This document shows, one piece after another, positions 1-8,874 of a DNA stretch of 64,000 nucleotides. This DNA comes from Mesorhizobium sp. CA14. Lineage in GTDB: Bacteria; Pseudomonadota; Alphaproteobacteria; Rhizobiales; Rhizobiaceae. Location: contig NZ_JAIUHR010000001.1 of the NCBI RefSeq assembly GCF_020165195.1, positions 186,001 to 250,000 on the forward strand, given 5' to 3'. The number at the start of each line of letters is the position of its first letter. The stretch's first letter is position 1. The translations under genes and the position numbers were made by a program. A model generated the notes under the pieces. It was given only the letters and a program-made list of their open reading frames with translations. It was not told the origin of the DNA and made no database searches.

Positions 1-1673
1 CTGAATGGGACCCGGCCAGGCAAGCCTTCCTGCCGCCCAAGCCGACGCAGCGTTGGCTCGGCGCCGGCGCCTTCACCGGCAGCTTCTCAACCGCCGAAGC
101 CATCGCCGAGGGCCGCGCGGCCGGCGTTTCGGCTGCCGGCGGAACGGCGGCGCCCGCCGCCCTGCCGACCGTCGAGGCCGCACCGGGCGATCCGGATCCG
201 GCGCCGGTCTTCGAGATCAAGGCCAAGGGCAAGAGCTTTGTCGACTTCCAGCACGATGTGACCGCTGAGGACGTGCGGCTTGCGCATCGCGAAGGCTTCA
301 TCTCGGTCGAGCATCTGAAACGCTACACCACACTCGGCATGGCGACGGACCAGGGCAAGAACTCCAATGTGCCGGGCCTCGCCATCATGGCCGAGGCGCT
401 CGGCAAGCCCATCCCCGAAGTCGGCACGACGCGCTTTCGCCCGCCCTATACGGCGGTGTCGATCGGCTCGCTCGCCGCCGAACGCTTTGGCGACCTCAAG
501 CCCGAGCGGCTGACGCCGATGCATGACTGGCACATCGCCAATGGCGCGACCATGTATTCGGCCGGCCTCTGGTACCGGCCGATGATCTACGGCCTTCCCG
601 GCGAGACGGTCGAACAGGCCTATGTCCGCGAAGCGAAGGCCACGCGCGAAAGCGCCGGCATCGTCGATGTCTCGACGCTGGGCAAGATCGCGGTGCAGGG
701 ACCCGACGCGGCCGAGTTCCTCGACCGCGTCTACACCAACATGTTTTCCACTTTGGCCGTCGGCAAGGCCCGCTACGGCCTGATGCTGCGCGAGGACGGG
801 CTTGCCTTCGACGACGGCACCACCTGGCGGCTCGGCGAGCAGGAATTCCTGATGACCACCACCACCGCCAATGCCGGCAAGGTGATGCAGCATCTGGAGT
901 ATTTCCTCGACGTCATCTGGCCGGAGCTGAAGGTCACCGTGACCTCTGTCACGGACGAATGGGCGGGCGCGGCGATCGGCGGGCCAAACGCGCGCGCCAT
1001 CCTCGCCTCTTGCGTCACCGGCACCGCCGTCGACAACGCCGCGTTGCCCTTCATGGGCATCGTCCATGGCCGGATCGCTGGCGTGCCGGTGATGATCTGC
1101 CGCCTGTCCTTTTCCGGCGAAATGGCGTTCGAGGTCTATTCCGGCGCCGGCTACGGCACCCATGTCTGGGAGGCCTTGATCGAGGCCGGCAAGCCTTTTG
1201 GCCTGGTCACCTATGGGCTCGAGGCACTGGGCACGATGCGCATCGAGAAAGGCCATGTCACCGGCGCCGAGATCGACGGCCGCACCACCGCACGCGACCT
1301 CCATCTCGACTGGATGCTGTCGAAGAAGAAGCCCTTCATCGGTTCGGCCATGATGGACCGCGAAGGCCTGATCGCGCCTGACCGGCTCGAGCTGGTCGGG
1401 CTGATCGCCCTCGACAACCGGCCGCTCAACGGTGGTGGCCATATCGTCGAGGAACTGGACGAGGCCAATCCGCACGACTCGCTCGGTCACATCACCGCCT
1501 GCTGCTATTCACCGGCGCTCGGCAAATATATCGCCCTGGCCCTGGTCAAGAGCGGCAAGGCGCGTCAGGGGACCCGCGCATTCGTCTCCGACCCGCTGCG
1601 CAACCGATTCGGGCCGGTCGAGATCGTCTCCAACCATTTTTACGATCCGGACGGGAGCCGCATGCATGGCTGA
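1..1673 (+). CDS. soxA: Sarcosine oxidase alpha subunit, C-terminal part (5' end outside window)
   Basis: The frame is open from the first bases of the window and stops with TGA at 1671-1673, so the N-terminal half of a roughly 1000-residue protein is missing. The visible part starts near the end of the FAD/NAD-binding region and continues into an aminomethyltransferase (GcvT)-like folate-binding domain, with conserved stretches such as SFSGEMAFEV and LGTMRIEKGH. In the heterotetrameric enzyme SoxBDAG, this subunit carries the NAD+ and folate sites, and the complex oxidatively demethylates sarcosine to glycine, giving 5,10-methylene-THF or formaldehyde plus peroxide. soxG overlaps its 3' end by 8 bases, the usual sox operon end. 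soxB and soxD are expected just upstream of the window. Confidence 0.93.
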   Translation, partial: EWDPARQAFLPPKPTQRWLGAGAFTGSFSTAEAIAEGRAAGVSAAGGTAAPAALPTVEAAPGDPDPAPVFEIKAKGKSFVDFQHDVTAEDVRLAHREGFISVEHLKRYTTLGMATDQGKNSNVPGLAIMAEALGKPIPEVGTTRFRPPYTAVSIGSLAAERFGDLKPERLTPMHDWHIANGATMYSAGLWYRPMIYGLPGETVEQAYVREAKATRESAGIVDVSTLGKIAVQGPDAAEFLDRVYTNMFSTLAVGKARYGLMLREDGLAFDDGTTWRLGEQEFLMTTTTANAGKVMQHLEYFLDVIWPELKVTVTSVTDEWAGAAIGGPNARAILASCVTGTAVDNAALPFMGIVHGRIAGVPVMICRLSFSGEMAFEVYSGAGYGTHVWEALIEAGKPFGLVTYGLEALGTMRIEKGHVTGAEIDGRTTARDLHLDWMLSKKKPFIGSAMMDREGLIAPDRLELVGLIALDNRPLNGGGHIVEELDEANPHDSLGHITACCYSPALGKYIALALVKSGKARQGTRAFVSDPLRNRFGPVEIVSNHFYDPDGSRMHG

Positions 1674-2268
1674 GCAGTATTTGCCCGAACGCCAATCGCC
1701 GCTCGGGCCGGAGTATCATCCAGGTTCGCACGGCAATTTCGAACATGGCGTCGATGTCATCCTGTCCGAGATGCGGCCGGGCACGATCCTGCAGCTCGCC
1801 GCCTGGCCGGGTGAAGAGAGGCAGCTGATCGAAATTATCGGCAAGGTCACCGGTCTCGCTCTGCCCGATGGCGCCGGCGGCGGCGTGAGCAGCGGCGCCC
1901 GCGCCGCCTTCGGCTTCGCGCCGGGAAAATTCACCGTGGTGGATGAGGCCGAAGGCCTGGCCGCAGCCTTCGCCGGCGCCATCACGCCAGCCATCGGTAC
2001 GCTGACCGACCTCTCGCATGGCCGCACCGCGATCCGCATCGCCGGGCCGAGGGCCGAGTGGGTGATGGCGAAGTTCTTTGCCATCGATTTCGCCTTGCCG
2101 GCCTTCCCGCTCGGCGCTGGACGTTCGACCAACCACCATGACGTGTTCGCTCAGATCCAGCGCACCGGCGCCGACCAGTTCGACATCTACGTCTTCCGCT
2201 CTTTCGCGCGCTCGTTCTGGAAAGCCTTGTGCCACGCCTCCGAGGAAGTCGGTTACGAGGTGCAGTAG
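1666..2268 (+). CDS. soxG: Sarcosine oxidase gamma subunit
   Basis: A 200-residue protein starting at ATG 1666, inside the end of soxA, so translation is probably coupled. It has the small-subunit features of SoxG: a short N-terminal arm, a central GcvT-like fold (LTDLSHGRTAIRIAGPRAEW) and the C-terminal segment FDIYVFRSFARSFWKAL, which is typical of the family. SoxG is a structural subunit of cytoplasmic heterotetrameric sarcosine oxidase. It is the last gene of the sox operon, and a hairpin follows about 105 bases downstream. The operon position makes this call stronger than the modest sequence conservation of SoxG would by itself. Confidence 0.9.
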   Translation: MAEQYLPERQSPLGPEYHPGSHGNFEHGVDVILSEMRPGTILQLAAWPGEERQLIEIIGKVTGLALPDGAGGGVSSGARAAFGFAPGKFTVVDEAEGLAAAFAGAITPAIGTLTDLSHGRTAIRIAGPRAEWVMAKFFAIDFALPAFPLGAGRSTNHHDVFAQIQRTGADQFDIYVFRSFARSFWKALCHASEEVGYEVQ

Positions 2269-2374
2269 GCATGGCGTTGCGGGCTCGGGATTGGTCCAGG
2301 CACTATCTGGCATTATCGACGGCTACAACTGCTGCTTGAGCGCTGGGCCAGCAGGCGCGATAGGTAAGGAATCA

Positions 2375-2400
2375 CGGGCGTTTGCCAAGGCAAACGTCCG
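2375..2400 (+). terminator. Hairpin after the sox operon
   Basis: Two 12-base arms (2375-2386 and 2389-2400) pair with one G-T wobble around a two-base centre. There is no T-run, so termination would be weak or factor-dependent. It lies 31 bases before the start of the next gene, so it could also act as a leader structure for the exporter. Confidence 0.4.
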
Positions 2401-2430
2401 CTCAGGCAACCAGTTCGACCATATCCTTCC

Positions 2431-3873
2431 ATGACTGTTGAGACTTCGGCGACGGCCACGACCCGCTTTGCTCCGGCGGAGGGTCCGTCGATGCTGTTGC
2501 CGGCAACCGTCGCTTGCGGCGTGTTCATGACCAGTCTTGACCAGAACGTCGTCGTCACCGCGCTGCCCGGCATCGGCGAGAGCCTCGACCGCCCGCCAAG
2601 CCAGCTTGGCCTTTTGATCACCGTCTATGTCGCCAGCCTCATCGTCACCATGCCGCTCGGCGGCTGGCTGGCCGACCGTTTTGGGCTGCGCAACGTCTAT
2701 TGCTTCGCCCTGCTCGTCTTCGCCAGCGCCTCGGCCTTGTGCGGCCTTTCGGAAAACATCTGGATGCTGGTCGGCTCGCGCGCCTTGCAGGGCTGCGGCG
2801 GCGCGCTGATGGGCACGCTTGGCCAGGTCGTGATCCTGTCGAGCTTCCCGCGTGCCCGCACGCTGAAGATCAACATGTATATTTCGCTCGCCGGCCAATC
2901 CGGGCCGCTGGTCGGGCCGCTCGTCGGCGGTGCGCTCACCACCTACGTCTCCTGGCGCTGGATCTTCTACATCAACATCCCGATCGCCCTGACCGCGGCG
3001 CTTCTGGCCGCCTCCCTGTTTCCGACGACGACCAAGCCGGTGCGCACGCCATTCGATCTGCCGGGCTTCCTGCTCGTCGGCAGCGGCATGGGATTGCTGG
3101 TCTTCGGCATGGATTCGCTTGCCGCCGAGGATGCCGCGAACAGCCTGATCGGCATCGAGCTTGGCCTGGCGATCGTCATCCTGACGGTTGCCGCCTTCTA
3201 CTGCCTGCGCGCCCGCAACCCGCTGCTCGATCTCAACCTGCTGCGCATCCGCACCTTCCGCATCTCCTTCCTCACCGGCGGGGGACTGGACACGATCGGC
3301 CTGAGCTCGGTGGTGTTCCTGCTGCCGCTGATGTTCCAGCTCGGCTTCGGCATGAGCGCGGTGCAGGCCGGATCGCTGACCTTCGTCGCCGCGATCGGAT
3401 CATTGCTGATGCGCTTCTTCATGCCGCGCCTGTTGAACCGCTTCGGCTTCAAGCGCGTGCTGGTCACCAACACGCCGATCGTCGCGCTACTGGTCGCGGG
3501 CTTTGCGCTGATGCAGGAGAGCCTGCCGGCGTGGATCGTGCTTGCCTATATTTTCGCCTTCGGCGTCTTCCGCTCCGTGCAATGGGCCTCGACCGGCAAT
3601 CTTGCCTATTCGGATATCGCACCGGAGCAGCTCGCCCGCTTCAGCGCGCTCTATTACATCCTGTGGCAGCTTGCGGTGGCGATCAGCGTCGGCCTCGCGT
3701 CGGCGCTCCTGTCGCTGCTTGCCGGCAGCGGCAAGGCCAGCGTCAACGACTATCGCATCCTGTTCGTCATCGAGGGGCTGATCACGCTTTGCGCGCTATC
3801 GGCCTATCTGAGGCTGACGCCGAAGGACGGCGCCCATGTCAGCGGCCATGGCGCGCATATGAGCACGGACTGA
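2431..3873 (+). CDS. MFS drug exporter of the DHA2 (EmrB/QacA) type
   Basis: A 480-residue integral membrane protein with about 14 hydrophobic segments, the number expected of the DHA2 family of proton-coupled multidrug exporters. The N-terminal half carries the motif-A-like loop GGWLADRFGLRNVY and the motif-C-like stretch GPLVGPLVGG in the fifth helix. Near the N-terminus, FMTSLDQNVVVTALPGI resembles the DHA2 signature in which an acidic residue sits in helix 1. No membrane-fusion (EmrA) gene is adjacent, so it probably acts alone in the inner membrane. The substrate cannot be read from sequence. It ends 25 bases from the end of the convergent nitroreductase gene. Confidence 0.88.
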   Translation: MTVETSATATTRFAPAEGPSMLLPATVACGVFMTSLDQNVVVTALPGIGESLDRPPSQLGLLITVYVASLIVTMPLGGWLADRFGLRNVYCFALLVFASASALCGLSENIWMLVGSRALQGCGGALMGTLGQVVILSSFPRARTLKINMYISLAGQSGPLVGPLVGGALTTYVSWRWIFYINIPIALTAALLAASLFPTTTKPVRTPFDLPGFLLVGSGMGLLVFGMDSLAAEDAANSLIGIELGLAIVILTVAAFYCLRARNPLLDLNLLRIRTFRISFLTGGGLDTIGLSSVVFLLPLMFQLGFGMSAVQAGSLTFVAAIGSLLMRFFMPRLLNRFGFKRVLVTNTPIVALLVAGFALMQESLPAWIVLAYIFAFGVFRSVQWASTGNLAYSDIAPEQLARFSALYYILWQLAVAISVGLASALLSLLAGSGKASVNDYRILFVIEGLITLCALSAYLRLTPKDGAHVSGHGAHMSTD

Positions 3874-3898
3874 CAGGCCGGTCTGTGGGCTGCCTACG

Positions 3899-4603
3899 CT
3901 ACTCCGCGAAGGTCACCCAGTCCTCGATCGGCGCGCGGTCGGTGCGGAACTCGTTTTCGGGCTTCGAGGTGTCCTCGTAGCCGAGCGCCATGCCGCAGAC
4001 GACGACCTCCTCGTCGGGAATGTTGAGCACCGGCCGGATTTGCCGGTGATAGGGCGCGAAGGCAGCCTGGGGGCAGGTATGCAGTCCCCGGCCCCGCGCC
4101 GCGACCATGATGTTCTGCAGGAACATGCCGTAGTCGATCCAGGAGCCTTGGTTCAGTCTCCGGTCGATCGTGAAGATCATGCCGACCGGCGCATCGAAGA
4201 AGATGAAGTTGCGGTCGTGCTGCGCCCGCATCTTGTCGACCTCACGCCGGCCGATGCCGAGCGCGCCGTAAAGCCCGAAGCCGTTGGCGCGCCGACGGGT
4301 CAGATATGGTTCGAAGAACTGGTCGGGATAGTAGCGGTACTCGTCCCACTCGGCCTTTTCGGCTCGGATGCCGGAGTTGAGGATGGCGTCGCTGATGCGC
4401 TGCTTGACCTCGCCCTTGGTCACATAGACGCGCCAGGGCTGCATGTTGGTGCCGGACGGCGCACGCGCGGCCACCGCCAGGATCGCGCGGATCGTCTCGT
4501 CGTCAACCATGTCGGGCAGAAAAGCGCGCACGGACCGGCGCGAGGTGATCGCCTCGTCGACGATCGCCGCTTCCGATGCGATCCGGATGTTCTTCTCAAG
4601 CAT
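3899..4603 (-). CDS. Nitroreductase-family FMN oxidoreductase
   Basis: A 234-residue protein starting at ATG 4603, where an AAAGGGA ribosome-binding site is well spaced. A longer frame to 4660 exists but is not needed. The N-terminus has the FMN-binding pattern SRRSVRAF and APSGTNMQPW, and the C-terminal half has ALGYEDTSKPEN, both typical of the flavin-reductase/nitroreductase fold. Such enzymes are cytoplasmic FMN-dependent NAD(P)H oxidoreductases acting on nitro compounds or quinones. It faces the exporter convergently and is divergent from the XRE-cupin regulator, with about 235 bases between the two starts, so the regulator may also control it. The physiological substrate is unknown. Confidence 0.85.
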   Translation of the reverse strand: MLEKNIRIASEAAIVDEAITSRRSVRAFLPDMVDDETIRAILAVAARAPSGTNMQPWRVYVTKGEVKQRISDAILNSGIRAEKAEWDEYRYYPDQFFEPYLTRRRANGFGLYGALGIGRREVDKMRAQHDRNFIFFDAPVGMIFTIDRRLNQGSWIDYGMFLQNIMVAARGRGLHTCPQAAFAPYHRQIRPVLNIPDEEVVVCGMALGYEDTSKPENEFRTDRAPIEDWVTFAE

Positions 4604-4766
4604 GGGCCGTCCCTTTGCGCATGGCCAGAAACCGCAAACACGGTTTCCCTTGACGACCATCCGCAGACTCTAAGCTAAACTGGTCCCGACCGGGCGCCCC
4701 ACTCGCCGCTCGTGCGCGAGCCTTTGCATCAACGGCCGAAATCGCGCAAGCAAATCTTGTAGCCTA

Positions 4767-4830
4767 TGAAAATCCACTTGATTTTTTCATGATTTTACCC
4801 TCTCATGAAATTTATCGAGATTTTTTCACG
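4767..4830. promoter_or_regulatory. Candidate operator with inverted and direct repeats upstream of the XRE-cupin gene
   Basis: TTTCATGA (4785-4792) is matched by its reverse complement TCATGAAA (4803-4810), with 10 bases between. The element GATTTTTTCA(T/C)GA occurs twice in direct orientation (about 4780-4792 and 4819-4831). The cluster lies directly upstream of the TTG start at 4839, in the divergent promoter region, a natural place for autoregulation. No binding data are implied. Confidence 0.45.
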
Positions 4831-4838
4831 AGCAAACT

Positions 4839-5426
4839 TTGATCCCGACCGCGACCAAATCGGAGCAGGACAATGGCGACCGGCTGCTGGCCGGCGACAT
4901 CCGTGCGCTTCGCAAGGCGCGCGGCCTCACGCTGGCCGAGATTGCCCTCAAGCTCGGCCGGTCGGTCGGCTGGGTCAGCCAGGTCGAGCGCGGCCTCTCG
5001 ATTCCCTCGCTCGGTGACTTGCGGGCATTCGCCAACCTCTTCGATGTTCCGATCAGCCTGTTCTTCAGCCATGATGTGCCTGTCGAGCAGGAACGCGGCG
5101 TGGTCGTGCGCGCCGGCAGCCGCCGCTCGCTTGGCACAAGTGAATCCGGCCTGGTGGAGGAGCTTCTGTCGCCCGACCTCGGCGGTAGCTTCGAGATGCT
5201 GCGCTCGGTCTTCGCGCCGGGCGCGGAGCTGAAGACGGAAGCGCGCCGTCCGACGGAAGAAGCGGGCTATGTCGCGTCGGGCACGTTCGAGATCGAGATC
5301 GACGGTGTCTGGCATCGTCTCGGCGAAGGCGACTCGTTCCGCTTCGAGGGCAAGCCGTTCCGCTGGCGCAATCCTGGCGTCGAGGCTGCGGTTGTCATCT
5401 GGGTGGTTTCACCGCCTGTCTATTGA
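4839..5426 (+). CDS. XRE-family transcriptional regulator with C-terminal cupin domain
   Basis: A 195-residue protein. Residues about 20-75 form a Cro/CI-type helix-turn-helix (IRALRKARGLTLAEIALKLG, then WVSQVERGLSIPSL), and residues about 115-190 form a small cupin sensor domain. No ATG lies in frame before the helix-turn-helix. An in-frame stop at 4806-4808 leaves TTG 4839 as the only plausible start, with a poor ribosome-binding site. This domain pairing is common in regulators of amine and amino-acid catabolism (PuuR-like). The gene lies immediately upstream of, and in the same direction as, the dimethylglycine dehydrogenase unit, so it probably controls that unit and perhaps itself. The ligand is inferred only from context. 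Confidence 0.85.
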   Translation: MIPTATKSEQDNGDRLLAGDIRALRKARGLTLAEIALKLGRSVGWVSQVERGLSIPSLGDLRAFANLFDVPISLFFSHDVPVEQERGVVVRAGSRRSLGTSESGLVEELLSPDLGGSFEMLRSVFAPGAELKTEARRPTEEAGYVASGTFEIEIDGVWHRLGEGDSFRFEGKPFRWRNPGVEAAVVIWVVSPPVY

Positions 5427-5430
5427 TCAA

Positions 5431-5508
5431 TGCATGTCGCCCAGAGCGCAAAGCGGTTTTGGGATAACGACATGCATCAAAACAAAAATCGAAGCGCGAA
5501 GCGCTTAG
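5431..5508. repeat. Palindromic rhizobial intergenic repeat
   Basis: TGCATGTCG (5431-5439) is mirrored by CGACATGCA (5468-5476), enclosing AGCGGTTTTGGGATAA-type sequence. The block continues with a GAAGCGC/GCGCTTAG hairpin to 5508. The pattern matches, from memory, a widespread short intergenic repeat of Mesorhizobium and relatives. It sits between the regulator and the dehydrogenase, so it would lie in the leader of the downstream message. Confidence 0.6.
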
Positions 5509-5524
5509 GCTTTGGAGGAAGAAC

Positions 5525-7978
5525 ATGGCGGGTTTGCCGGCCACGGCGCGCGTGGTGATTATCGGAGGCGGTGTCGTCGGTTGCTCGTCGCTCTATCATC
5601 TGTGCAAGGCGGGCTGGACCGACTGCGTGCTTCTGGAAAAAAACGAGCTGACTTCCGGCTCGACCTGGCATGCCGCCGGCAACGTGCCGACCTTCTCCTC
5701 GTCATGGTCGCTGATGAACATGCAGCGCTACTCGACCGAGCTTTACCGGGGTCTGGCCGAAGCGGTCGACTATCCGATGAACTACCATGTAACCGGCTCG
5801 CTCCGGCTCGCCCATACCAAGGAGCGCATGCAGGAATTTCAGCGCGCCAAGGGCATGGGCCGCTACCAGGGAATGGATATCGACGTCGTCGGACTGAACG
5901 AGATCAAGCGCCGATACCGCTTCATCGAGACGCATGAGTTGAAGGGCGCGCTCTTTGACCCGAGCGACGGCGATATCGACCCGGCGCAGTTGACCCAGGC
6001 GCTGGCCAAAGGTGCGCGTGAGATGGGCGCGAAAATCATCCGCTTCTGCCCGGTCACCGGCGTGCGCCGCGAGAACGGCGAATGGGTCATCGCCACCCCG
6101 CAGGGCGAAATCCGCTGCGAGATCGTCGTCAACGCGGCCGGCTACCGGGCCGCCGAAGTTGGAAAAATGTTCGGCCGCGACGTGCCCATGATGGTGATGA
6201 GTCATCAGTACATATTGTTCGAGGAAATCCCCGAGCTTGCCGCCTGGACGAAGGAGCAAGGCCACAAGCTGCCGCTGCTGCGCGACGTCGACACGTCCTA
6301 TTATCTGCGGCAGGAAAAGAGCGGCATGAATCTCGGCCCCTATGAGCGCAATTGCCGCGCGCATTGGGCGACCCATAATGATCCCATGCCGGAGGATTTT
6401 TCCTTCCAGCTCTTTCCCGACGATCTCGACCGCCTTGAGCATTACCTTGCCGACGCCGTCGCCCGGGTGCCGATCCTCGGTACCGCCGGCCTTTCCAAGG
6501 TGATCAACGGACCGATTCCCTACGCGCCGGACGGCAACCCGCTGATCGGGCCGATGCCCGGCGTGCCGAACGCTTTCGAGGCCTGCGTCTTCACCTTCGG
6601 CATTGCGCAAGGGGGCGGCGCCGGCAAGGTGCTGGCCGAATGGGTCACCGAAGGCCAGACCGAATGGGACATGTGGTCCTGTGATCCGCGTCGTTTCACC
6701 AGCTTCGCCTCGGCGCCCGACTATTGCGTCGCCAAGGGCATGGAGATCTACGGCAACGAATACGCCATCCAGTTCCCGCGCCATGCCTGGCCGGAGGGAC
6801 GCAACCGCAAGCTGTCGCCGCTGCATGATCGCATCAAGGCGCTGGGCGGCCAGTTTGACGCCTATAATGGTTGGGAGCGCGCCACTTGGTACGCACAGCC
6901 CGGCGACGATACTTCCGAGGAGTCCACCCTCACCTTCCGCCGCGACGGGCCCTGGCAGCAGCGTGTGCGCGAGGAATGCCTTGCCGTGCGCGACGCCGCC
7001 GGCATCCTCGACCTGCCCGGCTTCTCGCGCTTCAACCTCGAAGGCCCCGGCGCGGCCGAATGGCTGGCCTTGCAGGTCACCGGCCTTGTGCCGAAACCCG
7101 GCCGCATCGGTCTCGTCTATTTCGCCGACGACAAGGGCCGCATCGTCACCGAAATGTCGGTGGTGCGTCATGGCGAAGACCAGATGACGCTGATCACTGC
7201 GGCTGTCGCGCAGTGGCATGATTTCGAATGGCTGAAGTCGCGCATGCCCGTCGACGCGGCCTTCACGCTGACCGACCGGACGGAGGAATACTCAACGCAA
7301 ATCCTTGCCGGCCCGAACTCGCGCAAGATCCTTGCCGAAGTCTGCGATGCGGACCTGACGCTGCCCTGGCTGACGCATCAGGAAACGACCATCGCAGGGT
7401 GCTGGGCGAAGCTGTTGCGCGTCTCCTTCGCCGGCGAGCTCGGCTGGGAGATCCACACCAAGGTCGCGGACACGGCGACCGTCTTCGACGCCGTCTGGGC
7501 AGCAGGCCGGAAGCACGGCCTGAAACCTTTCGGCATGTATGCGCTGGATTCGCTGCGGCTGGAGAAAGGCTACCGCGCCTGGAAGGGCGATCTGTCGACC
7601 GACTATTCGATCCTGCAGGGCGGGCTGGAGCGTTTCGTCAAATGGGACAAGCCGGACTTCCGCGGCAAGGCGGCTTTGCTCAATGAGAAGCAGCAGGGCG
7701 TGAAGAAGCGCTTCGTCACTTTGGTCGTCGAGAACCCCGGCGACTGCGACGCACCCTATATGTCGACGCTCTGGCATGACGGCACGATCGTCGGTGAGAC
7801 GACGTCGGGCGGCTGGGGCCACCGGGTCGGCAAGTCGATTGCGCTTGGCATGCTGCGCGCCGATCTCACTCAACCGGGCACCTCGATCGAGGTCGAGATT
7901 TTTGGCGATCGCTTCAAAGCCATCGTCCAGAACGACGAGCCGCTGTGGGATCCGAAGAATGAAAGGTTGCGGGCATGA
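5525..7978 (+). CDS. FAD-dependent dimethylglycine/sarcosine dehydrogenase-like protein with GcvT domain (paralog 1)
   Basis: An 817-residue two-domain protein after a strong GGAGGAAG ribosome-binding site. The N-terminal DAO-type flavin domain begins with the dinucleotide fold GGGVVG (residues 14-19). It has STWHAAG, whose His is the covalent FAD site in mammalian dimethylglycine and sarcosine dehydrogenases. The C-terminal half is a folate-binding aminomethyltransferase module (SFAGELGWEIH, YALDSLRLEKGYR). The family oxidises N-methyl groups and passes the C1 unit to tetrahydrofolate. It differs from its relative at 10052 after the flavin motif (NVPTFSSSWS instead of LIGQLRGSQN), so the two probably accept different N-methyl substrates. 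Its stop overlaps the next start (ATGA). Confidence 0.87.
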   Translation: MAGLPATARVVIIGGGVVGCSSLYHLCKAGWTDCVLLEKNELTSGSTWHAAGNVPTFSSSWSLMNMQRYSTELYRGLAEAVDYPMNYHVTGSLRLAHTKERMQEFQRAKGMGRYQGMDIDVVGLNEIKRRYRFIETHELKGALFDPSDGDIDPAQLTQALAKGAREMGAKIIRFCPVTGVRRENGEWVIATPQGEIRCEIVVNAAGYRAAEVGKMFGRDVPMMVMSHQYILFEEIPELAAWTKEQGHKLPLLRDVDTSYYLRQEKSGMNLGPYERNCRAHWATHNDPMPEDFSFQLFPDDLDRLEHYLADAVARVPILGTAGLSKVINGPIPYAPDGNPLIGPMPGVPNAFEACVFTFGIAQGGGAGKVLAEWVTEGQTEWDMWSCDPRRFTSFASAPDYCVAKGMEIYGNEYAIQFPRHAWPEGRNRKLSPLHDRIKALGGQFDAYNGWERATWYAQPGDDTSEESTLTFRRDGPWQQRVREECLAVRDAAGILDLPGFSRFNLEGPGAAEWLALQVTGLVPKPGRIGLVYFADDKGRIVTEMSVVRHGEDQMTLITAAVAQWHDFEWLKSRMPVDAAFTLTDRTEEYSTQILAGPNSRKILAEVCDADLTLPWLTHQETTIAGCWAKLLRVSFAGELGWEIHTKVADTATVFDAVWAAGRKHGLKPFGMYALDSLRLEKGYRAWKGDLSTDYSILQGGLERFVKWDKPDFRGKAALLNEKQQGVKKRFVTLVVENPGDCDAPYMSTLWHDGTIVGETTSGGWGHRVGKSIALGMLRADLTQPGTSIEVEIFGDRFKAIVQNDEPLWDPKNERLRA

Positions 7979-8874
7979 CCTCCGTCATCCTCACTGACGG
8001 CGGCATGGGACAGGAACTGGTCCGGCGCAGCAAGTCCGAGCCGACGCCGCTGTGGTCGGCCAGGGTGCTGATCGACGAGCCGGAACTTGTGCGCGACCTG
8101 CATGCGGAATTCATCCGTGCCGGCGCCCGCGTCATCACCATCAACACCTATTCGGCAACGCCGGAGCGCCTGGCGCGCGAGGGCGCCGAAGATCTGTTCC
8201 AGCCGTTGCAGAAGCGCGGCATCGAACTGGCGCGCCAGGCCCGCGACGAAGCTGGCGACGCGGCCATAGCCGGCTGCCTGTCGCCTCTGTTCGGCAGCTA
8301 CGCGCCGGCGCTGACCATCTCATTCGAGGACACGCTCGATATCTATCGCCGCATCGTCGCCGAGCAGGCCGACGGTGTCGATCTGTTCCTGTGCGAAACG
8401 ATGGCTTCCGCCGAGGAGGCGCGCGCAGCGGTCACCGCGGCCTCGGAAAGCGGCAAACCCGTATGGGTGTCCTGGACGCTCGCCGATCATGGCACGCCGC
8501 GCCTGCGCAGTGGCGAAACCATTGCTGCCGCCGTCGACGCTCTCGATGACCTGCCGGTCGCGGCCCGGCTGCTCAACTGCTGCCGGCCCGAAGCGATCGC
8601 CGCCGCCTTGCCCGAACTCGTTGCCCTGGGTGGACAGGTGGGTGCCTATGCCAATGGCTTCACTTCGGTTGAGGCATTGAAGCATGGCGGGACGGTGGAC
8701 GTGCTTCACGCCCGCCATGATCTTGATCCGCAAGCCTATGCGGACCAGGCCATCGGCTGGGTCGATGTCGGCGCCGGCATTGTCGGCGGCTGTTGTGAAG
8801 TCGGCCCCGCCCATATCGCCGCCCTGCGCGACAAGCTCACGCGGGCCGGCCACCAGATTTTGGGAGTTTCCTGA
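7975..8874 (+). CDS. bmt: Homocysteine S-methyltransferase family protein, probably betaine-homocysteine methyltransferase
   Basis: A 299-residue barrel protein with the family's N-terminal ILTDGGMGQEL and the zinc-binding cysteines in NCC (C202, C203) and GGCCEVGP (C273, C274). Zinc activates homocysteine for methylation. The short form resembles the betaine-homocysteine methyltransferase described in Sinorhizobium meliloti. Its place between two dimethylglycine dehydrogenase-like genes fits that reaction, since betaine plus homocysteine gives dimethylglycine plus methionine, and dimethylglycine would be the substrate of the neighbours. S-methylmethionine or another methyl donor cannot be excluded from sequence. 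It overlaps both neighbours by 1-4 bases, so it is translated from one message. Confidence 0.8.
   Translation: MTSVILTDGGMGQELVRRSKSEPTPLWSARVLIDEPELVRDLHAEFIRAGARVITINTYSATPERLAREGAEDLFQPLQKRGIELARQARDEAGDAAIAGCLSPLFGSYAPALTISFEDTLDIYRRIVAEQADGVDLFLCETMASAEEARAAVTAASESGKPVWVSWTLADHGTPRLRSGETIAAAVDALDDLPVAARLLNCCRPEAIAAALPELVALGGQVGAYANGFTSVEALKHGGTVDVLHARHDLDPQAYADQAIGWVDVGAGIVGGCCEVGPAHIAALRDKLTRAGHQILGVS

Noticed and set aside
4805..5017. A 70-codon frame starting ATGAAATTTATCGAG before the XRE gene
   Set aside because: It overlaps the operator-like repeats and runs into the helix-turn-helix gene in another frame, and its product has no recognisable features.
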